Shown: positions 32,284-43,752 of the stretch, one piece after another
How positions within the stretch are numbered: the first letter of the stretch is position 1
Layout of the letters: each line of letters begins with the position of its first letter
NCBI GenBank assembly: GCA_001931905.2
Contig: MSJI02000869.1
Location: 97,861-161,860, forward strand
Reading direction: 5' to 3'
From: Cladosporium sp. IMV 00045
Taxonomy: Eukaryota > Ascomycota > Dothideomycetes > Cladosporiales > Cladosporiaceae
Length of the DNA stretch: 64,000 nt
Position numbers and translations under genes: made by a program
Notes under the pieces: generated by a model
Seen by the model: only the letters and a program-made list of their open reading frames with translations
Database searches by the model: none
Told to the model about the DNA's origin: nothing

Positions 32284-35200
32284 AGCCTGACTGGACTCTT
32301 TCTTCAACACTCACGACGACCCTTGCACTTTTAGCGACTTTGCTGCATTGGCCTTGCTTCCCTTCAAGCGTGGACGTTACGGCAACTTTACTCTCAACTC
32401 CTTTCTCACATCATCCATGAATGATGAAACCTGGGTCTTACTTCCTTTTTCAACAAACCATTCGGTTCTAGCGACGGCGCAACATCTGGCATCCAAAAAG
32501 CATTGTTTTTCTCGGGATTCTTGGGACTTTTCATCTATTTTACTCTGGGTCTGGTTCGAAGAGTGTGAAAGGGTTCTGATCGATCATCGATCATTGTCCC
32601 TTCCACCTTCTTCCAACACATCACACTGTTCGTTGTATCCAACGACTGCAACAACACTACTACACCCAGCGAAGGCGTTTTCGGAACATCCAAAAACTTT
32701 GGGACCAACAACAAAAGTTTTGAAAGACCTTCGCAGCGAGGGCTGCCTACGCGGCATTCTATTTTTTTTTTCTATTTTCTATTATCGCAGCATCGTCTTC
32801 GGTGTTCTGCACATCTGGGCAACTTACGATTTGATTTTAATCAAATTACCATGGGCGCCCTACAAGGACTGGTCAATCTGCCTGACGGTTGATGGAATGG
32901 TATCTAATGAATGAATGAGGACAGCGGCGGTAATCTTTAGTTAATTCTATAGCTAGCTTCGTCACTTGTCGTTGCTGATTTTGCTGTATTCCAACCATCC
33001 TCCAGAGCCTTCTTAGCGCTCTTTGGTCTTTTTGACTCCTCTATACCTTGCATACCTATTCTGTTTTCTACCTTCCAAACGAACCGTTTTGCTTTTTTTC
33101 ATCACTACACCCCAGCAATACTAACAAACAGATCATTTGCAGTCAAGTAACACCGTCGATGATACCTCCTATGACAGGATCGCACGTTCTCATGCGACGT
33201 CGCAAGATCTGCAAAGCCCAAAGCCGGCGATCTGAAAAATTACCAGGTGGCAGACGATCGCAAATTTGCCGCGCGCGCGCTTGTGCCCAGCCCAGCAGCC
33301 AGCCCAGCATCCCAGCAACCACTGCCGACCTCGCCGACCAGTCATGCCACTTGCCAGGCAGCTTTGCCGCGTTTCAGTTTCAGGCGTCATGGAGTTTCTA
33401 TTTCTCTCCCGTCGATCGGTCGGTCACCGACAGACCGACGACTGGGCTGACTCGAGGGAAAATGAGAAGGGAAAGCCGCGACTGCCCGCCGTTGCGACGC
33501 GTGCGCGACCGATGTGTTTCCGAGTGGAGAGATCGCAGATCGAATTATTGAGTGTTGGAGTTGCTTGCGACGACATGTGGCTTTTGGGTGAAGCATGCTG
33601 CAGATGGTGAAATTTTGAAGTGATCGCTCACTTTTTGGATCTACACGCCCTCATGCTGTAGGGCTGGAGAGACTCGACTTCACGAAACTTCACACCGCTG
33701 GATTTTGTTTGCTTGTCGGTTTCCTCGTGGCGCCAATTTGGATGAATGGGTTGCATACCATTCGTTCCCGCGATGATCTTCCTTCTGAGCATCTTCGATT
33801 AATAAAAATGAAACAATTCCAGAGCGGAATGGAAAGCACAAGGCAGATATCTTTGCGCTTATGCAACCGCATGCTCTATCTTTTCGACTACCTTAGCGAC
33901 AATTGATTTTATGGTCTGCGACTTGCTGGCAAGACGCAGGAAGCCATTCACTCACTCACAATAGTAATCAAATCAGACGCCTCATCTTCTCTCGATCGAT
34001 TCAGAAGTCCACCAAATCCTACGGCGCCTGCAACCTCAACGACGAAGCCAAATTTCGTTCTGGGAGCTTGAGAAGGGCATTTGATGATACAGCTTAGTAC
34101 CATTGTTGGCATTGATGCTGATCTTCCCTGGACGACTTCGCTACGAGCACCATGAACTCAATACTAGCGAGCCAACTCAGAATTCTTTAAGAAGAAAAGG
34201 CTCTCTAGTCCAAAATCTGCTTGATTGACATCACTGGGCGCTGGAAACATTCGAATCTCTCAAATTGCCAAATCACGAATATCTGCGGTATATCTGATAC
34301 CCAGCATTGACACTGACTGCTTCAGGCTCCAATACATCTCACCCAGAACCGATTGCGGCAAACCTCGACTTCCCAATGATCAGTGGCAAGCTTGCTATGA
34401 TAGCATTCATGGCCAAGTCCGAGCGCGCGACCCGTTCTGCCAGAGATCTACGACATCTACGCCACCTCCATTCCCTTGTTGGATGACATGGCGACGATTG
34501 TCACCACCGTCACTTGCTCTTCGCGAAACAGATTTCGCTCCAGACTGACTCCGGTCTGGTCACGGAATCTTGGCCTGAGATGTTAGTCTTCATCATCAGT
34601 TTCGGTATTGGAACGACTTCTTATAGCGATGGACTTACCTGGCCTCAACCGCGACGCGCAGGTCGCCATGGCTCTTCACGAGGCTGCTGCTGGAGCCAAC
34701 GATCCATGCTGTAAGAAAGGTCCTCTGGGCCTTTCTGAGAAGGCTTGGGCTGCACCGCACCACCATCGTTCTGGGATACTGAACCGCGCTCAACTTCAAG
34801 CGATGAGCGCGTTGGCTGTCCAGTCTGGGTGCGGACACCGTTCGTAGGCTGCGGCTCGGCGTTGTTTTGTTTGCTTTGTGCAGACATTCTTGGTGGTGAT
34901 GCGGGCTTTTGAAATGAGCGCTTGGGATTGCTGTGGTCTGTTCAAAAGCTGGCTTCATCACGAACATCGTTCGCAGTCACTCCATTTTATAGACAGCTGC
35001 AACGCCCTTTCACCTGTGTCGGTGAGAAAACGCACGGCCTTGCGACGCCTTCAAGCTTGCCTGACGGAGACGTTCTTTCGGTCGGTCGGATCATGCAAAT
35101 TCGCTGCTATGATAGTCAAGACTGCCGTGTAGTCGTATTGAGGCATAGACTCCAGTGGGTATTGACATCTATTGGAGTGGATGTTGACACTCATTGGACG

Positions 35201-35739
35201 ACACAGCCAGCGGCGTCCCCATTGAGGCATAGACGTTGGAATACTCGTGACATGAAACAGGAAAACTAGAAGCTCCGAAGCTCTGGCACCAGGAGTAATG
35301 ATGGAGGCATAGACTCATACGTTCTGGGAGCGATGATACAGGGTTGACCTTTGTGAGGCATAGACAAAGTCGAAAGGCATCGTTCCCAGTATATTGGTAG
35401 ATGTCGGGGTTACCACCAGCCACCACGGCAGAGATGCCGGAGTGAGCTTCGTGAGGCATAGACAAGGCGAAAAGGTGGTCATTTCCAGTAAATGGATAGA
35501 TGCCGGTTGCCACCGGCCACCAAGTGACACGAAGCTGTCAGCCGCGTGCTGATCGTGTTCTCATAGGTCTGTCGTGAGGCATAGCCTGCAGCTACCCCTG
35601 TCGAAGCTCCTGAGGCAGGAGTTATGCCTCGCGACAACAGCATAATAGAGGCTCCGATGTCCTACTCCGTGGAATAGCCTTCTCCAACATTATTCTTCGG
35701 GCTGCCGAGAGGCTTCGCGCCTCTGCGGCAGGCTTATCT
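32284..35739. other. Intergenic region of 3.4 kb
   Basis: This region begins with the 3' flank of the PAR32-like gene. A 188-codon plus-strand open frame (32348..32914) is Phe/Leu/Ser-rich without domains and is not accepted as a gene. The right end carries the GAGGCATAG repeat array. Confidence 0.5.
35139..35630. repeat. GAGGCATAGAC repeat array
   Basis: The core TGAGGCATAG(AC) recurs at 35139, 35223, 35303 (first base varied), 35354, 35452 and 35575. At 35611 TGAGGCA faces TGCCTC, forming a small palindrome. Between 35354 and about 35550 the flanks are also repeated as two imperfect units of about 98 bp, sharing TTCCCAGTA/TTTCCAGTA, a GGTAGATG/GGATAGATG block and ACCACCAGCCACCA/GCCACCGGCCACCA. 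No conserved coding frame is seen. Confidence 0.75.
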
Positions 35740-36729
35740 TTGCGAACCTCCCTAGACAATCAGCTCCCGTTCACCTATCTTGCGCGAGGACGTTGTCTTC
35801 GCGCTCACCCCATCTTTGCGCTTTGTCAAGACCATTGTAAAAAGAAAAACCGAAACAACGAGCCCAGTGCGCCGAATGAGTTCGTAAATCCTTTCGAGGT
35901 TGAACGCGGCTTGAATCCCTACATCAAACCCTATCGTCAATACCATACTGTTTTCATCGCCCCAGAATCTACGTCTGTCATTGCTCCGGACGAAGAGCGC
36001 ATACTCCAGGTCTCCGACAGCCATCCATCAACATTGTCGTCGCCAGTCAACATCAGCCGTGAGGCCAGCACCAGTCAACCCACAACTCCTCAGTTGAGCC
36101 CATCGATATCAATTGCGCAATCAGACCCGCCAAGCGAAACCCTTGAAAGCCAAACCGATAAAACATCGACCTCTGAACCAAGCACTCCATTGCCAACCGA
36201 AAGATCGAGCAACTGTGACAACACGTAAGAACCTTACCGTCCATAGATCCCAATCTCGGTGCTAACGATTTGAGCACAAGTTCTCCAACAGGCGACATCA
36301 ATATTTATTGCGAAGTCTGCGGCAATATCTTCGATACCAAGCAGCAACGCAGGTGCGTTCTTTTCCAATCTTTCTCAGCGATCTTTCAAGTTACTGACGA
36401 AACACAGTAACCACATCCGCTCAGTACACGACAAACGTTTCCGCTGCGATTTGCCAGGATGTCCGAAACCCCGCCATTTGTTTGGTCTCAAAACAGACCT
36501 CCAACGCCATCAACGATCCGCACATCCGGGCCTGTCGCAACAGCAACGAGTGATGTGTCCAGTGGGGTCCTGTCAGAATATGCTGGACTTGGAACGCAAA
36601 GACAATGCGAAGCGGCATCTTGTTCGAACACATGGGTGGGACAAGAAGCGCGCCATGGCAGCATTAGACGTTTTGAGAAGCGCCTCGTCCGACCGATCGA
36701 TCGATCCTATTAGGAAGCACCCTTCCTAA
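35740..36729 (+). CDS. C2H2 zinc-finger protein, 5' end unresolved
   Basis: Exons ending at 36224, then 36281..36352 and 36408..36729, join in phase to give at least 292 residues. Three C2H2-type fingers lie at the C-terminus: CEVCGNIFD ... HIRSVH (C-x2-C-x12-H-x4-H, split by the second intron), CDLPGCPKPRHLF ... HQRSAH, and CPVGSCQNML ... HLVRTH. The N-terminal half is Ser/Thr/Pro-rich and probably disordered. No in-frame ATG exists between the upstream stop at 35611 and the fingers; the coordinate given is the first TTG. Either a further upstream exon supplies the start or the gene is 5'-truncated next to the repeat array. A DNA-binding regulatory role is inferred. Confidence 0.6.
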
Positions 36730-36839
36730 TCTGGATATGCTCGTCGTCTATCGACCTGTGGGTCCGCACGCTTTGTGCGAAGCGCTATCCGATTTGAATA
36801 GGCTTAGCGCGATGCCGCCGTCTCACGCCGTCGTATTAA

Positions 36840-37150
36840 TCGTTATCGTCGTAGTATAAGGCTCCGAGGTCGTTAGTTATCTAGCTAAGAGACATCTGGT
36901 TATATAGTAGTACTAAATACCACTAGTAGTTCTTTAAATACATCTGACTATATCCTACTTTAATATATTTAATAGCGATTATAGCGAGATCTTTAGGTAA
37001 CAGCTTCTAATTTCGCCTACTTTAGTACAAAAGACGAGCCTTAGGAGGTAAGCGCGGACGATACCGCGCCTCGGGAGAATAGTCTTAGTACGCTATACTC
37101 CTTTAAGCGGACTTAGATAGAAAATACTTAATTTCGACTAAATCTCCTTG
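36840..37150. repeat. RIP-like AT-rich patch, probable dead transposon fragment
   Basis: By eye, this 300-base segment has fewer than ten CA or TG dinucleotides but dozens of TA. That is the bias left by repeat-induced point mutation. Stops occur in every frame. No terminal repeats or protein motif could be found, so the element class is unknown. Confidence 0.5.
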
Positions 37151-37759
37151 ATTTTCAGGCTAAGCAAAGCCACATCTCTTACAGAATACCAGAATAGACT
37201 GGCGCACAAAGACATGCTCTTCCCAGAGCATCTAGCAAAGCTATGACACCGTTCAGGGCCAGGCCACTTGGAAGGTTGGGTCGGTCAAACGCCTGAGGAT
37301 TATAGACGTTCAGTACGATGACGACAGCGGCGAACGAGACGATAAAAGAAGCCGAAGCAAAGAACTCCGCTATCCACCAACTCATCACGGCTAGGTACGG
37401 TCTGCCTCTTCGCTCTGCCCTCGCCCAAAGACTGGTCCCTTGCGCTCACCAGAGTCGCTTACGTGTCATGTCGACGGTACAAGTACTTTACTGCGCTTGC
37501 GACCGTCCGCGGACTCATCCGGTCCCATGTGTGCTTCCCTCGATGCCATGACGATTGCCTCTGGCGCGCTCGATAAACCCAGTGCAAGTCTGCGTTTACG
37601 TAGCTTTCTGCCGCAAGCGGTCGAAACCGCGTCCGCATAGCTGGCAGTCGAGCCATCCCTCCATAATTCCTTCCAGGCATCGGAGTCAAGGCCGAAGAAG
37701 GGTATATGTTGCTCAAAGACCATTCCTGCTGGATTGCCTCCCCAAATAACTAGACAAGA

Positions 37760-38779
37760 ATGAGCAACGACGATAGCGGCCTCCGGGCGTTGTGCCCTCG
37801 CATCGCTGAAGCGCCCACCGGGCCCTGTGATCGGGAGTCTACCAGCAAGGAAACCGACCACGACGGGCTCTCACGATTTGGAGCTGCAATCTCCGCCAAG
37901 CAACCACTCAAGCTGAGGGATATCCCTCAACGGCGTCAGATTAAGCGCATCATGTCGAAGGGGAGACTCGGCACGGAGACGAATAACATCGGACCTTTCA
38001 TGCATCTGCTGAGGCCACTGCACTTGCAGGACACATTGCCGGAAGGCCAAATGCTCGATACATTCGTGAATCAGCAAAGACAGCTCATTTGCGAGGGCTG
38101 GCAACCGGACCTGGTCCTCGGTCGATCTGACATCGATTTAGACCTTCTCTTCGTGGTAGCCAAGATCGAATCCCACCCTACCATACTAAATCGATGCGTG
38201 ACCGGCGTCGCCGTCCAGCACGGCAGCCTAGGAGTGCCGGAAACCTGCGGCCTTGTCGTCCTCGTCAACGGATATCTTCGCGTAAGACTCCCAGCTGAAA
38301 CAAGGCAGCCCAGCGCCATCATCGCTGAATTGCACGACAGTGGTTAATCAGTCCAACTATGGACCATTACGAAAGAGTGCCATACTTCATGAGACCCACC
38401 ATCGCTCAGATGGGCACCCCACATCCATCTTGGATTGACCTCATCCCATTGAAAGTGAATTCAATGCATACTGTCAAGCTTGAGACACTCACCGAATGAC
38501 AGGCCCGACGTCCGCGACACCCTAATCGCCCAGCCGGAGTTGCGAGGGCCGGTCTGGGATGCTCGGAATGAACTTGCCACGTTCCTGAATGCCAACTGGA
38601 TGCATCCTACAGTCCAGCTTTCCGAACCCATATATGGGTCCGCCGAGTTGGAATTGACTGCCTTGTTCGAGAACCATATACTCGATGCGGAAAACTGGTC
38701 AATCGACGACGATGCGGCCTTCATAACTCCAGTGCTATCGGCGAAGACGCGGCCACCGCCTGCGGAAATATATGCCTAA
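37760..38779 (+). pseudogene. Broken gene with a DUF3425-like C-terminal segment
   Basis: A 195-codon open frame starts at 37760 (MSNDDSGL...). It has a GTAAGA donor at 38282; an acceptor at 38409 would join it in phase to MGTPHPSWIDLIPL, which resembles the HPWIDL-P block of fungal DUF3425 (often bZIP-linked) proteins. The natural continuation, DVRDTLIAQPELRGPVWDA and an acidic tail to 38779, lies in a different frame. No GT-AG pair I could find restores phase, so a frameshift or lost splice site is likely. Flanking RIP-like sequence supports decay. The N-terminal part is unrecognised; the minus strand also has open stretches here (37466..37861, 37871..38104), so strand assignment rests on the DUF3425-like motif. 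Confidence 0.4.
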
Positions 38780-39414
38780 TCGCAGTTGCGTGTCTTGTTG
38801 AGGCAAACCCAGCGGGTGCAATGGCTTTGTGCAGGGCTTCACTGCTCTCGCGACATTCTCGGCGCGTACAAATTTTCTCTCCACTTGTGCGCGATCAGCC
38901 GGCGGAAGCTCATTCGGTTGATTAGGCCAGTTGTGCGATTGCTCTTTTCGTCAGCGGGCGTACTTGATTGATACAAAACGTATCAGCCCCGTTTCGAGTA
39001 AGCATATATTGGCGAGGTCCATACATTGCCATACACAAGCGCCTTGACTCGCGACGCTCATATCACGACTGGTCCTTGACCTGGACTCCTAGTCTGCCGC
39101 CTAACGAGAACATTGAAACTTTGTCTGAATTCTAGAAGTGGGCAAAGCGCGAGATGCCGTACGCGGCATACTCTACCTAGTCGATGGCAAAGAATACTTA
39201 AGTTATAGGTTATATTACGAACAAAGAGCCCTACCAATATTAGTACCATATTAGGCAAGTCAAAAGATATAGCCGTGTTTCTATTAGGTCTAGCATCCGC
39301 GGTGGTACCATTGAGTAAGAGACTTTGTCTTACCATTATTTCAAATGCAGAGCCGCGCGGAATGTTGCTAGTTTACTCTGGCCATTGACCAGACTGTCTA
39401 TTTGTGCTGACAAG

Positions 39415-40618
39415 TCAAACAATTTGGCACCCACAAGCTTTCAAGGCAAGCGCAACCAAGCTTCGCCCGCGTCGTCTGTACAAATCCCCGTCTAGTCTCA
39501 GTAGTAGACCAGACGCTTCCTGGTCACATGTGGTCGCCTGTTCGTTTGTGGCGTGAATTTCGGCCATGAAAGAACCTTGAGCGATTAACTCGTCGCGCCT
39601 GAGGATTTCACAGGAAGCAGTTCTCGACTGCGAAGGCTCTTGGAGACCCCACTGTCCCACCGTGAGTGAAGAGGTAGGTAAATTGACCTGGGAAGCCGGA
39701 GGATACGTCTGGCCAAAAAGCATTGTACACCGGGGAAACGAGGCAGAGGTGCCGCATTGATATGGTAGCCCTGCAGCGACATTCATCTGAGTGGAAACGG
39801 ACCCCTCCGCAGAGACCATAAGATTGAACGGCGAGTGATAATCTGGAATATCGTCTCCTTGACGCAAGACGGGCCCATACGAGAGACCGTCAGGTTGTTC
39901 CCATGGATCCAAGCCGTCTGGAAGACTTGGTTGGGTCCAGGAAGGCCACGTCGATCCAGCACCGAAACCAGAACCGTTACAATCCAGGCTGTTTGGAGGC
40001 ACACTCCAAGGTCCGTACAATGAATCGGTAGATGCGAACGATGCAGCTGAAGCTGGGACAGCAGAGCTATCCAGCTGCTCACCGCCACCAGGGTCACATC
40101 CTAGGCTTTGTCCAGCGAGAGAAGATAACCCTTCACCGGATGTATCAACTGTAGGCCTGGCCTTATCCGATGTCTGCACACGGTCGGTGTGGCTTTGCGT
40201 TCGCTCTGGCGGATAGAAAGCGCACGCTTTCCCGAGGCGGATGCAAGCCACGCAACGCTCTTGAGGGTCATCGGGTGCAGGGACGCACCGCATCTTTCGG
40301 CCTCGACAAGCTCCTACAGCTAGTCAGCTCTGGTCATTGCTGGGGTGGTTGTTGCGTACAATCAAGCCATTGGATCAGATAGACAGAAGACTTACCACAT
40401 GCGATGTTCACCCTCGTGTACCCTAAGCTGGAATTTCCTTTCACCTCAAAGTTTCGTGCCGTAGGGGCTGACCTCGCGCTTTGCTTCGCGCTTTGCTTCG
40501 CGCTCTGCTGTACGCTCTGCTTCCCGCTTTGCTTCCGCGTGCCCTTCTTGCTGCCTCCGGCAAAGGATGCGCCATTGTTGTGTGCCTTGTCGCTAGACGA
40601 GGCTTGGGGACTAGCCAT
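39415..40618 (-). CDS. Short Zn2Cys6 transcription factor
   Basis: Minus-strand exons 40618..40396 and 40313..39415 give 373 residues. The intron splits the zinc cluster after its first cysteine, a common position in this class. The zinc cluster is Cys74, 77, 84, 95, 98 and 105 (ACGACRGRKMRC, then CVACIRLGKAC). Before it is a low-complexity run of KQS/AKQSA repeats (about 29-50). After it the protein is Ser/Pro/Gly-rich with no fungal_trans domain, ending CGCQIV. Compact regulators of this layout (AflR-like in general plan) often control biosynthetic clusters. No direct target is visible; candidates are the OMT and aminotransferase genes to the right. A regulator role is confident, the pathway is inference. 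Confidence 0.8.
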
Positions 40619-41633
40619 GTTTTTCGAGGCTTTCGAATCGGCCTACTTGGGGTTGACTTGCAGGCTCCCGGATGGATGCACACGTTGGATGTTATGGTCA
40701 TGCACAGCATCATGCGTCCGATGGCCCTGAAGTACCAAAGTCGTGGCATTGCGGCAAGCTTTGGCTAGCACAATGTGTCAAATGCATCGCCGTCATATCT
40801 ACATGAGGCATTTCTGTGTGGTCTGACGGCACCGAGTGCCCTGTAAGAGCGCGCCGGACTCGAATCCGCCTCCAATCCGCACAAGGCGCACCGATCTGCG
40901 TCCTCGGTGTTGCAAAGATGAGGCACAAATGCCGTGCCAAGATGCCTTGCCGGGGGGGCCATTTCAGCCTTTCACACGTCCAAATGCCGTCAGAGGGCAA
41001 GCAAGCCGCACATGGCATGGGGGTTAGCGCAGATGTCGGACCGATCAGTGTGGCTGTGTGTGAAGTATACCCAGGCACTTGCGGCTACTCCAAGCCTCTG
41101 CTATTGTCTTTTACAGAGTTCACGGCCCACACCACGCCACACCTTCCCGCCTATCTGTCTTTCCAATGAATCTTGATTGGCCTAGTTACACGTGCACGGA
41201 AAGCTTTGCCGGCTTGCTGCTCGACGACAGATACAGACTCTACGCATCCCATCACCTAGCAACCTAGCAATGTTTCCTACTTGGCGCTTCTCCCGACCTT
41301 CTCCGAGACACGGACTCGCTAGCGCTCCGTGAGCGGTATTGGAGATTACAAGCCATAGCTGTAATGAGCATCAAACTACTAGTATGAGAGCCACAAGGCC
41401 TTGTAGAGGAAACTCTGGGTATCTTGATGTGGCTGAGAGCTCTAGTAGAGCAGTGCGCCCGAAGTACATAACCCTTCGACATTGTGTGCAGTGCCAAGCC
41501 GCCATAGCTGCAGATAGGCATTTGAGTTGGCTATGATGTGTGTTAAGTTGGAGAAGGCACGGAATAGCGACAAGGATACCTAGACGTCAGAATTAGGCTG
41601 ATACGCCTACATCGACGCCGATTCGGCAAAGTA
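40619..41633. other. Intergenic region
   Basis: No gene is recognised. A B-box-like GATTCGAGTCC lies on the minus strand near 40860, but there is no A box or cloverleaf. Confidence 0.45.
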
Positions 41634-42419
41634 ATGGCAACCTACCGTAGCGCGAGGCTATCCTCCGATGATCGCGAACTCTATGCGCTTCTCCAACGTT
41701 GTCGACGCCACGCGTGCCAATGGTGCTTGCGCTTCACGGGAGAGATGCTTCCTCTGTCCACTATATGTCCGTCATTACACCCCGGCCCAATGTTCAACAG
41801 CCAGACGGCTGCGTGGTACGAAGATGACATGGATTGGGATGTTGAGATCCGCAACCAAACTCGCCACATTGCGTCTGCGGTCCGCGCTCTCACGGGCGGA
41901 GCTGATGAAGGACGGCAACCTTACGGATTAGACTGGGACGTTCTCTTGATGGGTCACTGCAGCGACCCAGCAAACAGTAAAAAGCCTATGATCGTCTGGC
42001 CCGATCAAACGGTCGGCCCAATGGAAGAATATCGCGGTCTCAATCGGCATATCACGACAGTGCTTCACGACGGTCAGCGCTCTGTACATTATGCCGAAAA
42101 CGCAGTCTGCAGTTTCGCATATGCTATGTCTGCCAAGGGTGCCAGAGAAGTCTTACGGCTTGCGTCTCTGGCCCATGGCGGGGCGTTTGATCTAATGCTC
42201 ATGAGCGCATGTCGAGATGAAAATCCTACTTGTATTTCCGTCAACCCCGAGGTTTTCGACCCTTATCGCCCGGCGGATGGGGAGCTGAGCGAAGTTCGAG
42301 CTGTAGGCCAAGGCGAAATTGTAGGATCGCCCGTTGGTGACAGCGCTGGTACCACAGATAATATTCAACAGAGTGCAAGGTGTTTGGGGCTGTTCGGGGT
42401 GCCGTGCCGGTCTACATAG
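41634..42419 (+). pseudogene. N-terminally degraded GT25 glycosyltransferase
   Basis: An open frame of 261 codons contains the conserved core of fungal GT25-family proteins: EDDMDWDV (63-70, including the acidic metal/nucleotide motif), DWDVLLMGHC (100-109), a later CSFAYAMSAKGAREVL and a C-terminal Asp/His-rich segment. The expected N-terminal half of the family (strand-loop beginning with a LP-R-DR type motif, then the LGCWRAH-like segment before EDD) is missing. The first 60 residues read as noise (arginine- and cysteine-rich), and other frames carry scattered pieces. It is therefore probably a 5'-degraded copy, not an active enzyme. A start further upstream through splicing cannot be excluded. 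Confidence 0.55.
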
Positions 42420-43752
42420 GTATTCGCAAAATGGACATAGCTAGAGGAGATCGTAGTATACTAGCACTATATGTCATTGATACGACGCAACGAAATGACT
42501 GTTAATTACATAGGATGAAGCTTTCTAAATTCCATCTACAATACGAAAACTGCAATTGTCAGACACTACTGTATTAGTTCAGATGTAACCATGATAATAA
42601 TAATGATAATAATAAGAGTAGAACGCAGCTTTGGGCGACCAACATGACAGCATGACTCGCCGCTGATGGGCTTTGTCGAAAGGGGAAGGCGCCGCAATCT
42701 CGAAGCAACCGCTAAAGCGCAGGAGCAGGAACGCCTGGAAGCCAGGGCCGAAACCTTAGCCTGAGACGCACGACGGAGGCCCACCATTCACTTTAAGGAT
42801 CCAATATCAGTACTGCTCAATTATCAGATGTTTCTAACTACCTCGATGCCTCAAACCCCCGCCCCGACCTGATCTGACCCGCTTGCTTACGCTTGGTGCC
42901 GGGGTTTCTCATGTGTAGGATGCTTTAGTCTGCATTGCACTGCTTGTGCTCAAAGCTATAGTCATATAAAGGTAGACTACCTTCGATTCGGAAGTAAGGC
43001 TTCAAGGATTATTCTAGTATCTTGAGCTACAGTATAATATCTGATTTTGTTCCACTACTGCAAATCCACCATTACACCCACTTAAAGTTCCTAGTTTTAG
43101 GAGCCCGCGGATCTGGAGTCATAACTTGGAATTGGTAATCTTGGAAGGCTGAATTCCGATCCGGAAAGGTGAAGCGAGGAACTCGTGATTTGATAGCGTC
43201 CAGAATGCTGGTTTGCGTAGAACACAATGAAACTACATGATTTCCGACGGGATGCCTAGATCTCACTTGCCTTCAGCCAGGAATCGCGCTTCCCACTGAC
43301 TAGGAATTCCAGGCGACATGTGATCCTTGATTTTCGATCTGCAACCTTTCGTAAAAGAAATCCTCAAGATAGTCGAGAAAGTAGAAGCAGAAGCGTTAAA
43401 AGGAAAGTCGAGAAAGGCATAAATCGCGAAAGCTACAACTCCCGGAATCGAGAACGAAGGAAGAGGAAGGTATCGAGAGTAATTATATTAACGTAGCTAG
43501 TACTAGATGAAATCGTAGGTAGAGAGGCAAAATTCTGACCGACCTCCCCCTACTAACCGAGATCCCCTACATTGACGTTACTTGTAGCACGAATGGATAG
43601 CGGCGGACACACCAGAATGATCAGGAACGCAGAGTCGAATGCGCTCTGGATTCGCCATTCTTGAAGTTGATCAGATGTAACGATAAACAAACCTAAATGA
43701 ACTCCTGACCCAACAACCTTGAGACCTGCAAGGTGCAACACATCAGATCCTG
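42420..43752. other. Accessory intergenic region
   Basis: This region contains an ATA/ATG-rich microsatellite (42591-42616), the duplicated block at 42650-42752 and a purine-rich, stop-laden stretch at about 43350-43520. That stretch looks like a RIP-altered coding remnant. No intact gene is seen. Confidence 0.5.
42650..42752 (+). repeat. Dispersed repeat copy A (partner at 56295-56398)
   Basis: About 103 bases match the MRPL20 upstream region. Two cores are identical (27 and 23 bases); the first contains GTCGAAAGGGGAAGGCGCCG, the second AACGCCTGGAAGCCAGGGCC. Smaller shared blocks are GCATGACTCGC and AAGCAACC, and order and orientation are the same. It is too short to be a RIP target. Confidence 0.85.

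Larger units (their letters stand above)
36730..39414. other. Decayed accessory region
   Basis: This region holds a RIP-like AT-rich patch (36840-37150), a broken DUF3425-like gene (37760-38779) and short AT-rich remnants (about 39150-39300) rich in stop codons. Nothing intact is seen. Confidence 0.5.

Noticed and set aside
32348..32914. Plus-strand 188-codon frame after the PAR32-like gene
   Set aside because: It is more likely 3' untranslated sequence: homopolymer T runs, no motif, and a start just 65 bases after a stop codon.
40816..40930. tRNA-like B box (GATTCGAGTCC) on the minus strand near 40860
   Set aside because: No A box, acceptor stem or anticodon arm could be placed around it.
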